In this document: positions 6,963 through 13,521 of the stretch, piece after piece | How positions within the stretch are numbered: position 1 is the first letter of the stretch | How the letters are laid out: every line of letters starts with the position of its first letter | Source of the DNA: CAZRAL01 sp964598005 | Lineage (GTDB): Bacteria; Pseudomonadota; Gammaproteobacteria; Burkholderiales; Usitatibacteraceae | Reading direction: 5' to 3' | NCBI GenBank assembly: GCA_964598005.1 | Contig: CAZRAL010000049.1 | Coordinates: 1-19,848, forward strand | Length of the DNA stretch: 19,848 nucleotides | Notes under the pieces: model-generated | What the model was told of the DNA's origin: nothing | The model's database searches: none | The model's input: the letters and a program-made list of their open reading frames with translations, nothing else | Program-made: the position numbers and the translations under genes

Positions 6963-8798
6963 ATGCTTGAGACGCTACAGCAAAACCGGGTTTTACGATC
7001 ACCGATAAACTGCAAGGGAGAGGCGTTTCATTTACATCCCCCATCTCCCATGTCTTCGCCTGATCCAATTATCCAGTTGGAGCAAGCGCTTTTTGTACAA
7101 GGCGCGCCGCGGGTAGAAGATATTCGCAAGGTTTTGGCGCAAGCAAACTGTCTGAAAGATGAGGGCGAAGCAACGGCCTTCGTTGAAGGCGCACTTGTCC
7201 TGTGCAGGCGGCTTTACGAAGCCGGGCGCTCGTTCGAAGCTATCCCGATCGTGCGTGTTGGTCACGCGCTCGTGGCACGACTTACCGACACCCATTTAAA
7301 ACAGCGTAGTGCCTCGGCTTGCGGCATTGTTCTCGCCGAAAGCGGCGATTACGCTGGCGCGCTCGAGTGCCATGCCGAGGCGCTGAAACTGGCGGAGCAA
7401 TCGGGTCACAAGCCTGGCATCGCGCGCGCCTGGTGCAACATCGGCTTGGTGTTTCTCTACACCGCAACTTATGAAGTCGCGCTCGAAGCCTACTTGCGCG
7501 CCCGCGAGGTGTTGCGCGGCCAGCGAGCCAGCGCTTTTCCGCGCCATTTGCTGCATTCCAGTCTGGCGCAGTGTTATTTTCATTTATTCGAGACTGAAGC
7601 CGGGTTGCGTGCCGCTTACCGTGCGCTGGCGCTGGAAAATCCTGCAATGGCTGAACATGATCCGTGGAACGCCATTCACCTGCGACGCAATTGTGTACGC
7701 TTATTGGTGCGCGCGCAAAAATTTGCTGAAGCACGCGCGCTGGTCGAGCAGGCGGAGCGGCTCAGCATAATCGCGGCGACGCCGCGCACTGGCATTGCTG
7801 CGTTGGTAACCCGGGCGATTTATGAAGTGGCCAGCGGCAACACCGAAGTGGGCTTGACGCGTATGGCGCAGGCGCTGGAACAGGCGCGTGGATATCCTGT
7901 CGCGCTACGTGACACGCTAATTTCAATGATGCAGGCCGAGGAAATCGCCGGGCACCCAGCCCGCGCTGCTTTTTACCTGCGTGAGCTGGCTGACACGGTG
8001 TACCGCGAAGCGCTCGAACAGGCGCGCAAACACCTCGACATCTCGCGCTTTTACGATACCGCGGTCGACGAAACCCTGGCCTTGCTCGACGAGACGCGGC
8101 ATGAATTGATGCGTAAAGGCCACAGCCCGCATTCGATAGTTGATTGGCGGACTTTCGACCAACTTTCCATGGCGGCCTGTTTCAAAATTGAGGGCAGCGG
8201 GTTGCACGGCGTGCGGGTGGGCAGGATGGCGGGCATCCTTGCGCTCGAATCGGGCTGTGATCCGCAACTGGCGGCAGAGATCGGCTACGCCGCGCGTTTT
8301 CACGATATCGGCATGCTGGCCGTCCCTGAAAGCCTGCTTGGCAAATCTGGCCCGTTAAGCAGTGATGAGCGCGCCCTGATGCAAACCCACTGCAAGGCCG
8401 GGGTGGAGATGCTCTCTGCCAGCCCCCACGCCAGCGCTATGCTGGCGATCGATATCGCCCGCCACCATCACGAATGGTGGAATGGCCAGGGTTACCCGCA
8501 CGGCATCAAGGGCAACGCCATTCCCAAACCCGCGCGCCTATGCGCCGTTGCGGATGTATTCGATGCCTTGATTTCGCAACGCAGTTATCACAAGCGGTTA
8601 AGTATCGACGCAGCGGGCACGCAATTGCTGGCGCTGGCCGGGACACAGCTTGACCCGCAGTTGGTCGATTGCTTCGTGAAATCGCTGCGCGGCGAGGGGG
8701 AGGCTGGCATCCGCCGTTACCTTACCGGGAACGAGCAGCCTTCACTGGTGTCGGGGTTGGATGACCTCGTTGCCACATTAACAAAAGGGTTGAATTGA
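6963..8798 (+). CDS. TPR-domain HD-GYP protein (probable c-di-GMP phosphodiesterase)
   Basis: This protein has up to 611 residues. Residues about 60-350 are a string of TPR-like helical pairs. Residues about 400-580 form an HD-GYP domain with RFHDIG (His447, Asp448), LLGK, an E..L...H segment (Glu469, His476), HHHEWWNGQGYP (501-512, including GYP) and ARLCAVADVFDAL. Such domains hydrolyse c-di-GMP to pGpG or GMP, and the metal and GYP residues look intact. There is no signal peptide or membrane segment. The TPR part probably senses a protein or peptide partner. The start is uncertain: ATG 6963 has no clear ribosome site, and ATG 7050 (582 residues) also lacks one at good distance, with AAGGGAGAGG lying about 26 bases away. 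The stop overlaps the next gene by one base, indicating translational coupling. Confidence 0.88.
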   Translation: MLETLQQNRVLRSPINCKGEAFHLHPPSPMSSPDPIIQLEQALFVQGAPRVEDIRKVLAQANCLKDEGEATAFVEGALVLCRRLYEAGRSFEAIPIVRVGHALVARLTDTHLKQRSASACGIVLAESGDYAGALECHAEALKLAEQSGHKPGIARAWCNIGLVFLYTATYEVALEAYLRAREVLRGQRASAFPRHLLHSSLAQCYFHLFETEAGLRAAYRALALENPAMAEHDPWNAIHLRRNCVRLLVRAQKFAEARALVEQAERLSIIAATPRTGIAALVTRAIYEVASGNTEVGLTRMAQALEQARGYPVALRDTLISMMQAEEIAGHPARAAFYLRELADTVYREALEQARKHLDISRFYDTAVDETLALLDETRHELMRKGHSPHSIVDWRTFDQLSMAACFKIEGSGLHGVRVGRMAGILALESGCDPQLAAEIGYAARFHDIGMLAVPESLLGKSGPLSSDERALMQTHCKAGVEMLSASPHASAMLAIDIARHHHEWWNGQGYPHGIKGNAIPKPARLCAVADVFDALISQRSYHKRLSIDAAGTQLLALAGTQLDPQLVDCFVKSLRGEGEAGIRRYLTGNEQPSLVSGLDDLVATLTKGLN

Positions 8799-9604
8799 TG
8801 CCCGCCCCGCTTGACCCGCGCGAATACGAAATGCTGCGCCTGCTGGAGCAGGGAGCAAGCAGCAACAAAATCGCAGGCCATTTCGGGCTGACCGCCAACT
8901 CGGTACGATACTATTTGAGAATGCTGTACAAAAAACTGGATGTGAAAAATGGCATCGCCGCGGTTGCCTGGTATACGCGGATGCGAACTGCCGAAAAAAT
9001 GGAAACCGAACCGGCACGTGCCCGATTCGGCAATGGTGATTTCGGCAACATTGCGCTCAAATCGGGGTTGCTGAATGCGCTGGGTGCTGCGAGTTGGTAT
9101 ATCGGCGCCACTGATGCGGAAAGCCGCGAATTGTGGGAATGGCTATTGGCCGGGCACTTCGACGAGGCAGCAGATTTCTATCGTGTCCACGGCAAAAAAT
9201 ACACTATCAAGCCCGTGTCAATTGGTGCTGTACCGCTGGCAGCTCTGTTGTTGCTGGGTGGTCATCTCGAGGAAGGGCGGTATTTGCTGAGCGGATTCAG
9301 GCTGTCCGGCTATGCCATCGAAAGCGCCGTCCTGCATGCGTTATATAAGCTGCTCAACGAAAAAAGCCATTCCGCCTGGTTTGAGTTGTATTGCCTGACT
9401 GCCGATGGCACCAATCATCATCCCGCCAAACATCTGGCGATGATCGTGCAGTTTCATTTGTATTCCCGGCTGGCCTATTTCAAGGAAGCGCGTATGACGG
9501 CGGAGGCGATTGGCGACGAAGCCGATGCAGTCAAGCTGGCCGCCAAATCGCGCAGTGGAATGGCGCTGGGGCAGGTGCGCGACCTGCCCTTGCCGCCCGG
9601 CTAA
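8798..9604 (+). CDS. LuxR-type HTH regulator with N-terminal DNA-binding domain
   Basis: Starting at ATG 8798, this protein has 268 residues. Residues 5-65 match the LuxR/FixJ helix-turn-helix: a DPREYEMLRLLEQGASSNKI segment, then a recognition helix in LTANSVRYYLRMLYKKLDVK. The remaining 200 residues are mostly helical and TPR-like, with no receiver or autoinducer domain recognised. In most LuxR-type proteins the helix-turn-helix is at the C-terminus, so this order is unusual. The start ATG shares one base with the upstream TGA stop (TGATG), so it is probably co-translated with the HD-GYP protein. A TTG at 8795 is in frame but less likely. The pair probably links a second-messenger or peptide signal to transcription; the targets are unknown. 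Confidence 0.75.
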   Translation: MPAPLDPREYEMLRLLEQGASSNKIAGHFGLTANSVRYYLRMLYKKLDVKNGIAAVAWYTRMRTAEKMETEPARARFGNGDFGNIALKSGLLNALGAASWYIGATDAESRELWEWLLAGHFDEAADFYRVHGKKYTIKPVSIGAVPLAALLLLGGHLEEGRYLLSGFRLSGYAIESAVLHALYKLLNEKSHSAWFELYCLTADGTNHHPAKHLAMIVQFHLYSRLAYFKEARMTAEAIGDEADAVKLAAKSRSGMALGQVRDLPLPPG

Positions 9605-9610
9605 CGCCCA

Positions 9611-9637
9611 CAAAAAAGGTTCGCAAAGCTGCGAACC
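9611..9637 (-). terminator. Rho-independent terminator of the small peptide gene
   Basis: Read on the minus strand, GGTTCGCA and TGCGAACC form a perfect eight-base-pair stem with a four-base loop (9637-9618). TTTTTTG follows directly (9617-9611). It lies 19 bases past the stop codon of the 9656-9814 gene. On the plus strand no T-run follows, so it serves the minus-strand transcript. Confidence 0.8.
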
Positions 9638-9655
9638 CGTGCCAACCGCATGGGC

Positions 9656-9814
9656 TTAAAGCGTCAGTTTGGTGGGTATAGTAGGGGCAACATCCCAGAA
9701 GACGTGGTCCCCTCCACTTACCAGCGCCAGTAGATACTCATCGAGAATATCCGGGCGGCCGACTGCGGTAGTCTGGATGGATGCGGCGTTAACTTTATCG
9801 AATAAGGTGTTCAT
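9656..9814 (-). CDS. Small peptide precursor with double-glycine-type leader
   Basis: This 52-residue product starts at ATG 9814. The Shine-Dalgarno sequence CAGGAGAGA lies seven bases upstream, so the longer in-frame start at 9868 is rejected. The first 35 residues are leader-like and end in LDEYLLALVSGG, matching the L..(L)..VSGG pattern of leaders cut after Gly-Gly by C39-type peptidases or used in ribosomally made modified peptides. The remaining 17 residues (DHVFWDVAPTIPTKLTL) contain no cysteine. The gene has its own terminator and a structured 5' leader, so it is a single-gene transcript, convergent with the LuxR-type regulator. No transporter, C39 peptidase or modification enzyme is within the window. 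It could be a signalling peptide, a bacteriocin-like peptide, or an unrelated small protein with a chance GG. Confidence 0.65.
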   Translation of the reverse strand: MNTLFDKVNAASIQTTAVGRPDILDEYLLALVSGGDHVFWDVAPTIPTKLTL

Positions 9815-9827
9815 GGTATCTCTCCTG

Positions 9828-9888
9828 GAAATAATTAACAATGAATGCGGACGCGTGCGGGAATGCACGCGCCTAAGTTAATTATTTC
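9828..9888 (-). promoter_or_regulatory. Nested inverted repeats in the 5' leader of the small peptide gene
   Basis: Outer arms GAAATAATTAAC (9828-9839) and GTTAATTATTTC (9877-9888) are a perfect 12-base inverted repeat. Inside lies a second pair, CGCGTGC (9852-9858) and GCACGCG (9865-9871), with a six-base loop. In the minus-strand transcript the structure ends directly before the Shine-Dalgarno sequence of the 9656-9814 gene. It may be an RNA structure controlling translation, or a DNA operator for a dimeric regulator. No T-run follows either hairpin, so it is not a standard terminator. Confidence 0.6.
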
Positions 9889-9947
9889 ATGAGGGTCGAG
9901 GCCGTTGCTTGTTTTTGATCTGGTACCAGCTTAACAGCCACCCAAAA

Positions 9948-9973
9948 TTAAGGGGCCTCTGACCAAGCCCCAT
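9948..9973 (-). repeat. GGGAC-type dispersed repeat, copy 4
   Basis: In reverse complement it reads TATGGGGCTTGGTCAGAGG and then CCCCTTAA. Its arms are GGGGC (9952-9956) and GCCCC (9967-9971). Compared with copy 3, both arms changed together and the inverted pairing is kept. Confidence 0.6.
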
Positions 9974-10016
9974 ACGGTCGCATGTCAAGGAAACCAGCAC
10001 CCATAGGGCCTGTTTA

Positions 10017-11318
10017 TTAACGGGCGTTGAGACACGGCTCGATTATCGTCATGGTTTTGGCGGTCGCGCCGCGGTGCGCGGCGGCAAATGCGCGTGCGCA
10101 TTCTGCCATGCGTAATCGCGTGGTGTCATCGTCAAAAAGTTGTTCGACATTACGCATTAATGCCATAGCATCAGGCACGCTACATAATGCGCCTGCCGCT
10201 TCGGCCTGCACTGCCGCTTCGGCAAAATTGAAGCGGCTGGGGCCCATCAATACGGGTTTGCCCAAGGCGCAGGCTTCGATCAAATTCTGTCCGCCAAGTG
10301 GTAACAAACTGCCGCCGATAAAGGCCAGGTCGCAGAGGGTGGTGTACGCCGTCATCTCGCCCAGCGAATCGCCCAGCCATACCTCGCAATCGCTAGCGGG
10401 CGCTATCGACTGACTGCGGCGCTCGCCGCGCAAGCCCGCCTTCTCAATGAGTGCATGCACGGCATTGAATCGTTGCGGATGTCTTGGCACGATCACCAAC
10501 ACTATTTTGCCGCGTGCTGCTTTGTCGAATGCGTGGCAGTACGCTTCGAGAAGCAGTGCTTCTTCGCCATCGCGTGTGCTGGCGGCAAGCAGGATGCGCT
10601 TCGCGCCGACGGATGCGCGCCAGCTCGTGCCCAGCTCGATCAGGGTTTGATCGGGATTTACGTCAAATTTGAGATTGCCGGTAAGGGTGACCGATTTTGC
10701 GCCTAGTGCGGTAAGCCGTTCCGCATCGGCTACTGATTGCGCGGCGACGTGATTCAGGCCTGCCAGCGCTTCATGGGTGAGCATACGAATCGGTTTCCAG
10801 CGGCGATAAGCGGCCGCGGATTTTTCGCTCATCCGTGCATTGACAAGTAGCGCAGGAATGCCGCGTGACCGGCATGCAGCGAATGCATTGAACCAGATTT
10901 CGGTTTCAACGAAAAGTGCGCAGCACGGTGCGTAGCGGGCGAAAAATCGCTTCAGCGCAAAAGGGTAATCGTAAGGAAGATAAGCCAGCAGAATGCGGTT
11001 GCCAAATAGTTCCTTTGCTGTTTGCCGACCGGTCGGTGTCATGCAGGTCAAAAGAATCGGCGCTTGCGGATAGCGGGACAGCAGGGCCTCGGTCAATGGC
11101 GTTGAACCACGTATTTCGCCAACCGAGACGGCGTGAATCCAGATCACTCGCTGCGGAACGCTGTTTGCAGCCCAACCAAAGCGCTCGCCGAGATATTGCC
11201 GATAGCCGGGTTGCTTTAGGCTACGCCAAAGCAAACGTAATAGAACAAAGGGCAGCGCCAGCACAATCAGCAGCGTGTAAAGACTGCGCAGGCTGTGTAA
11301 CTCGCGTTTGGCGTTCAT
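10017..11318 (-). CDS. waaA: 3-deoxy-D-manno-octulosonic acid (Kdo) transferase
   Basis: This 433-residue protein transfers Kdo from CMP-Kdo to lipid A precursor at the inner membrane. It begins with an N-terminal membrane anchor (about residues 12-30), followed by IHAVSVGEIRG (61-71) with the conserved glutamate Glu68. FVETEIWFN, TGNLKFD and the GGSLLPLGGQNLIEACALGKP segment are typical of the family. ATG 11318 is chosen over the upstream in-frame ATG 11348 because it overlaps the waaC stop as ATGA and gives the usual N-terminus. It is the second gene of the waaC-waaA pair and is probably translationally coupled. Confidence 0.95.
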   Translation of the reverse strand: MNAKRELHSLRSLYTLLIVLALPFVLLRLLWRSLKQPGYRQYLGERFGWAANSVPQRVIWIHAVSVGEIRGSTPLTEALLSRYPQAPILLTCMTPTGRQTAKELFGNRILLAYLPYDYPFALKRFFARYAPCCALFVETEIWFNAFAACRSRGIPALLVNARMSEKSAAAYRRWKPIRMLTHEALAGLNHVAAQSVADAERLTALGAKSVTLTGNLKFDVNPDQTLIELGTSWRASVGAKRILLAASTRDGEEALLLEAYCHAFDKAARGKIVLVIVPRHPQRFNAVHALIEKAGLRGERRSQSIAPASDCEVWLGDSLGEMTAYTTLCDLAFIGGSLLPLGGQNLIEACALGKPVLMGPSRFNFAEAAVQAEAAGALCSVPDAMALMRNVEQLFDDDTTRLRMAECARAFAAAHRGATAKTMTIIEPCLNAR

Positions 11319-12304
11319 GGAGTGATCCAGTCGCGTACATGACCCCACACGGCGTCAACGGATGGAATAGTGGGTGCGGTTGTTGTTCCACCGCCCAGAT
11401 TGACGATACGCCAGCCCGTATCATCTTGATCGCCGGCGTAGAGGCCGGTACGTGCGGGCGAGGTCGTCATATAAAGGCCCACAGTCGGACGGTGCAGCGC
11501 CACGGCAAGATGGGCCAGACCAGTATCGACGCCAATCACTACCTGCGCACTGCCGAGCATCAGTGCGGCATCGCCCAATGACATAGCGGGTGGAACAATG
11601 GCATTATCGAGCACGGCGGCAATGTGCCGGCTATCGTTTTGCTCCTGCAGATTGCCCCACGGCAGTACCACGGCGATGTTGTACTCGCTTAAATACCGGC
11701 CCAATGCGATCCACGAGGCGAGCGGCCATTTTTTGTTTTCCCGGCTGCTGGCATGCAGAAACACAACGTAAGCGCGATCCGGCGCCCAGGGCAGTGTTTG
11801 CGCCGGAAGGGTGAGACCGTAATCGAGCGGATTATCTGCACGATAGTTCAGCGCAGCGGCAGCAAGTGCGCGATTACGCATGACTGCGTGCTGATCGCGC
11901 GGAACTTCATAGCGCTGCGCATAGAACCGCGCGGCGAGCGGCTCGCGGGCCGATTGTGGCCCAAAACCCGCGCCAGGAGCGGAGATCCAGTTGGTCACCG
12001 CGGCGCTTTTCAGCAAGCCTTGCGTATCCAGCGCGTAGTCATAAAGCGTTTCTTGAAGCTGTCTTTTTTGCTGGATCAGCTTGCGCCAGCATGTGGGTGA
12101 CCACCACTGCCTGGCCACATCGCGCAGGCTAAGCGGGTAGACCCGGTCGATGCCGGGATGTAGCCGCACCAGTTCGGTATAAGGCGCCTCGGTAATCCAA
12201 TCGATGGTCATATCGGGTCGGTGCAAACGGATATCAGTCACCACCGGAAAATTGTGGATCACGTCGCCCAGCGACGAAAGTTTTACGAGCAGAATACGTG
12301 GCAT
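11315..12304 (-). CDS. waaC: LPS heptosyltransferase I
   Basis: This 329-residue family 9 glycosyltransferase adds the first L-glycero-D-manno-heptose to Kdo on the cytoplasmic face of the inner membrane. It starts with the typical MPRILLVKLSSLGDVIHNFP, in which Asp14 matches the family's N-terminal aspartate. It also shows LDTQGLLKSA, LHASSRENKKWP and a GVDTGLAHLAVALHRPTVGLY nucleotide-sugar site near the C-terminus. The length is normal. Its last four bases (ATGA) contain the start codon of waaA. Upstream is a MITE-like repeat (12317-12460), so its promoter either lies within that element or has been displaced by it. Confidence 0.93.
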   Translation of the reverse strand: MPRILLVKLSSLGDVIHNFPVVTDIRLHRPDMTIDWITEAPYTELVRLHPGIDRVYPLSLRDVARQWWSPTCWRKLIQQKRQLQETLYDYALDTQGLLKSAAVTNWISAPGAGFGPQSAREPLAARFYAQRYEVPRDQHAVMRNRALAAAALNYRADNPLDYGLTLPAQTLPWAPDRAYVVFLHASSRENKKWPLASWIALGRYLSEYNIAVVLPWGNLQEQNDSRHIAAVLDNAIVPPAMSLGDAALMLGSAQVVIGVDTGLAHLAVALHRPTVGLYMTTSPARTGLYAGDQDDTGWRIVNLGGGTTTAPTIPSVDAVWGHVRDWITP

Positions 12305-12316
12305 CGCAGGATTCTA

Positions 12317-12460
12317 GCAGTACGTTGAACTTCTGCTGCGCAGGGTCATGCGGTGTTGAAAAAATGCTCAAAATCCTCATGTATACCGCAATACATTCCG
12401 GTTTTTCGCCATTTTTTCGCCTAGCCTGACCGGCGCTCGCGACAAATTTCAACATACTGC
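12317..12460 (+). repeat. MITE-like palindromic element, copy A
   Basis: About 144 bases with terminal inverted repeats GCAGTACGTTGAACTT and AATTTCAACATACTGC (two mismatches). An internal hairpin ATGTAT (12379-12384) / ATACAT (12391-12396) is flanked by conserved blocks GCTCAAAATCC and CCGGTTTTTCGCC. It is the same family and orientation as 13291-13437 and 19204-19340. It has no coding capacity; short frames across it would give spurious hypothetical proteins. Confidence 0.85.
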
Positions 12461-12513
12461 AAGCCCATGACGTCGATGGCAGGGTCGGCTAGAATCTTGC
12501 ATTCTCTTCTTTT

Positions 12514-13293
12514 TTGCCTACCGTGACTTCACTTTCTTCGGACAAACTGCCTCTCTCGGTGGTCATCATCTCCAAAAATGCTGCAAGCCAGATCAAACCT
12601 TGTCTGGAGAGTGTGCAATTTGCCGATGAGGTGCTGGTGGTCGATTCCGGCTCCGCAGACGCGACCCGCGTCATTGCAGAAATGGCGCATTGCCGGGTGA
12701 TCGAAAAGGAATGGCTGGGATTTGGCCGGCAAAAACAATTTGCCGTCACACAAGCCAAACACGATTGGGTACTGTGTCTCGATGTTGACGAACGGGTAAC
12801 GCCAGAATTGCAGAGCGCAATTGCCAAGGCGCTGATGCAGCCCGCACATCAGGCCTTTCGCATGGCGCGGCGCAACCGCTTTCTCGGCCGCTGGCTGACG
12901 CACGGCGAAGGTTATCCGGACTGGTCGTTGCGTTTGTTCCATCGCCAGCATGCTAGCTGGAGCAATGATGAGGTGCACGAAACGGTCATCACCACAGTGG
13001 CAGTGGGAACATTGAAAGGCGATTTGCTGCACGATTCGGCTGAGGACGTGGCGACCTATCTGGCCAAGCAAAATCGTTATTCCACCCTGCATGCCGAAGC
13101 GTTATATAGTCAAGGCGTACGGGCCGGGTATTTAAAATTGTTTGTCAGCCCCTTGGCGCGTTTCATCAAATTCTATTTTTTACGCCTTGGTTTTCTCGAT
13201 GGCGGACCGGGATTTGCGCATGTGGTGATTGGATGTTTCGCGGCGTTTGCCAAATACGCCAAGCTCATCGAGTTATCACAATCATCCCGTTAG
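12514..13293 (+). CDS. Family 2 glycosyltransferase, WaaE/KdtX-like (LPS core)
   Basis: This protein of about 259 residues has a GT-A fold start (LSVVIISKNAA), VDSGSADAT, and LCLDVDERVTPEL carrying the DxD-type metal site. FLGRWLTHGEGYPDWSLRLF is characteristic of WaaE-like enzymes that add a hexose to the inner-core heptose. A hydrophobic C-terminal region suggests membrane association. It sits beside waaC/waaA and the rhamnose genes, fitting a role in LPS core assembly. The start is uncertain: TTG 12514 or GTG 12523, neither with a clear Shine-Dalgarno sequence. The gene is bracketed by direct copies of a MITE-like element. Its TAG stop is the first three bases of the downstream copy, so the original C-terminus may have been altered. 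Confidence 0.82.
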   Translation: MPTVTSLSSDKLPLSVVIISKNAASQIKPCLESVQFADEVLVVDSGSADATRVIAEMAHCRVIEKEWLGFGRQKQFAVTQAKHDWVLCLDVDERVTPELQSAIAKALMQPAHQAFRMARRNRFLGRWLTHGEGYPDWSLRLFHRQHASWSNDEVHETVITTVAVGTLKGDLLHDSAEDVATYLAKQNRYSTLHAEALYSQGVRAGYLKLFVSPLARFIKFYFLRLGFLDGGPGFAHVVIGCFAAFAKYAKLIELSQSSR

Positions 13294-13437
13294 CAGTTTG
13301 TTGAAATTTTGCTGCGCTTGGTGATGCGGCGTTGAAAATGGGCTCAAAATCCTCATGTATGCCAATATACATTCCGGCTTTTCGCCCATTTTCGCCTGGC
13401 CTGACCGGCGCTCGCGACGAATTTCAACAAACTGTTA
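13291..13437 (+). repeat. MITE-like palindromic element, copy B
   Basis: About 147 bases with ends TAGCAGTTTGTTGAAATT and AATTTCAACAAACTGTTA, inverted repeats with one mismatch. The inner hairpin is ATGTAT (13355-13360) / ATACAT (13367-13372). It is closely similar to copy A and in the same direction. The first three bases serve as the stop codon of the glycosyltransferase gene. The rest of the gap before rfbB (13438-13521) holds a GGTAAAAT block that may be a -10 element, without a clear -35. Confidence 0.88.
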
Positions 13438-13521
13438 GAGAAGCCAAAACCAAATTGGCAAGCTGGTAAAATCCCGCGCTGATTTGTTTTATTTGTTGTA
13501 TTTTTCAAGCGGAACTCTCCC

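Noticed and set aside
6963..7050. Fixing the HD-GYP start by its ribosome site
   Set aside because: AAGGGAGAGG near 7014-7023 is too far from ATG 7050 and downstream of ATG 6963; neither start can be preferred firmly.
9605..9660. Terminator for the plus-strand LuxR-type gene
   Set aside because: The hairpin is perfect, but the T-run exists only on the minus strand, so it is assigned to the small peptide gene.
9983..9988. TTGACA on the minus strand upstream of the small peptide gene
   Set aside because: No acceptable -10 element lies 16-18 bases downstream (TGGTCA region), so a promoter cannot be claimed.
10916..11581. A 221-codon plus-strand frame opposite waaA and waaC
   Set aside because: It lies wholly antisense to two clearly conserved genes, has no recognisable motif and an arginine/serine/cysteine-rich shadow composition.
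12234..12455. Short minus-strand frames over MITE copies A and B sharing LKFVASAGQARRK
   Set aside because: The shared peptide is only the translation of the repeat itself; the frames have no ribosome site.
12529..13092. A 187-codon minus-strand frame opposite the family 2 glycosyltransferase
   Set aside because: It is antisense to a conserved enzyme with intact motifs; the composition is that of a reverse-frame shadow.
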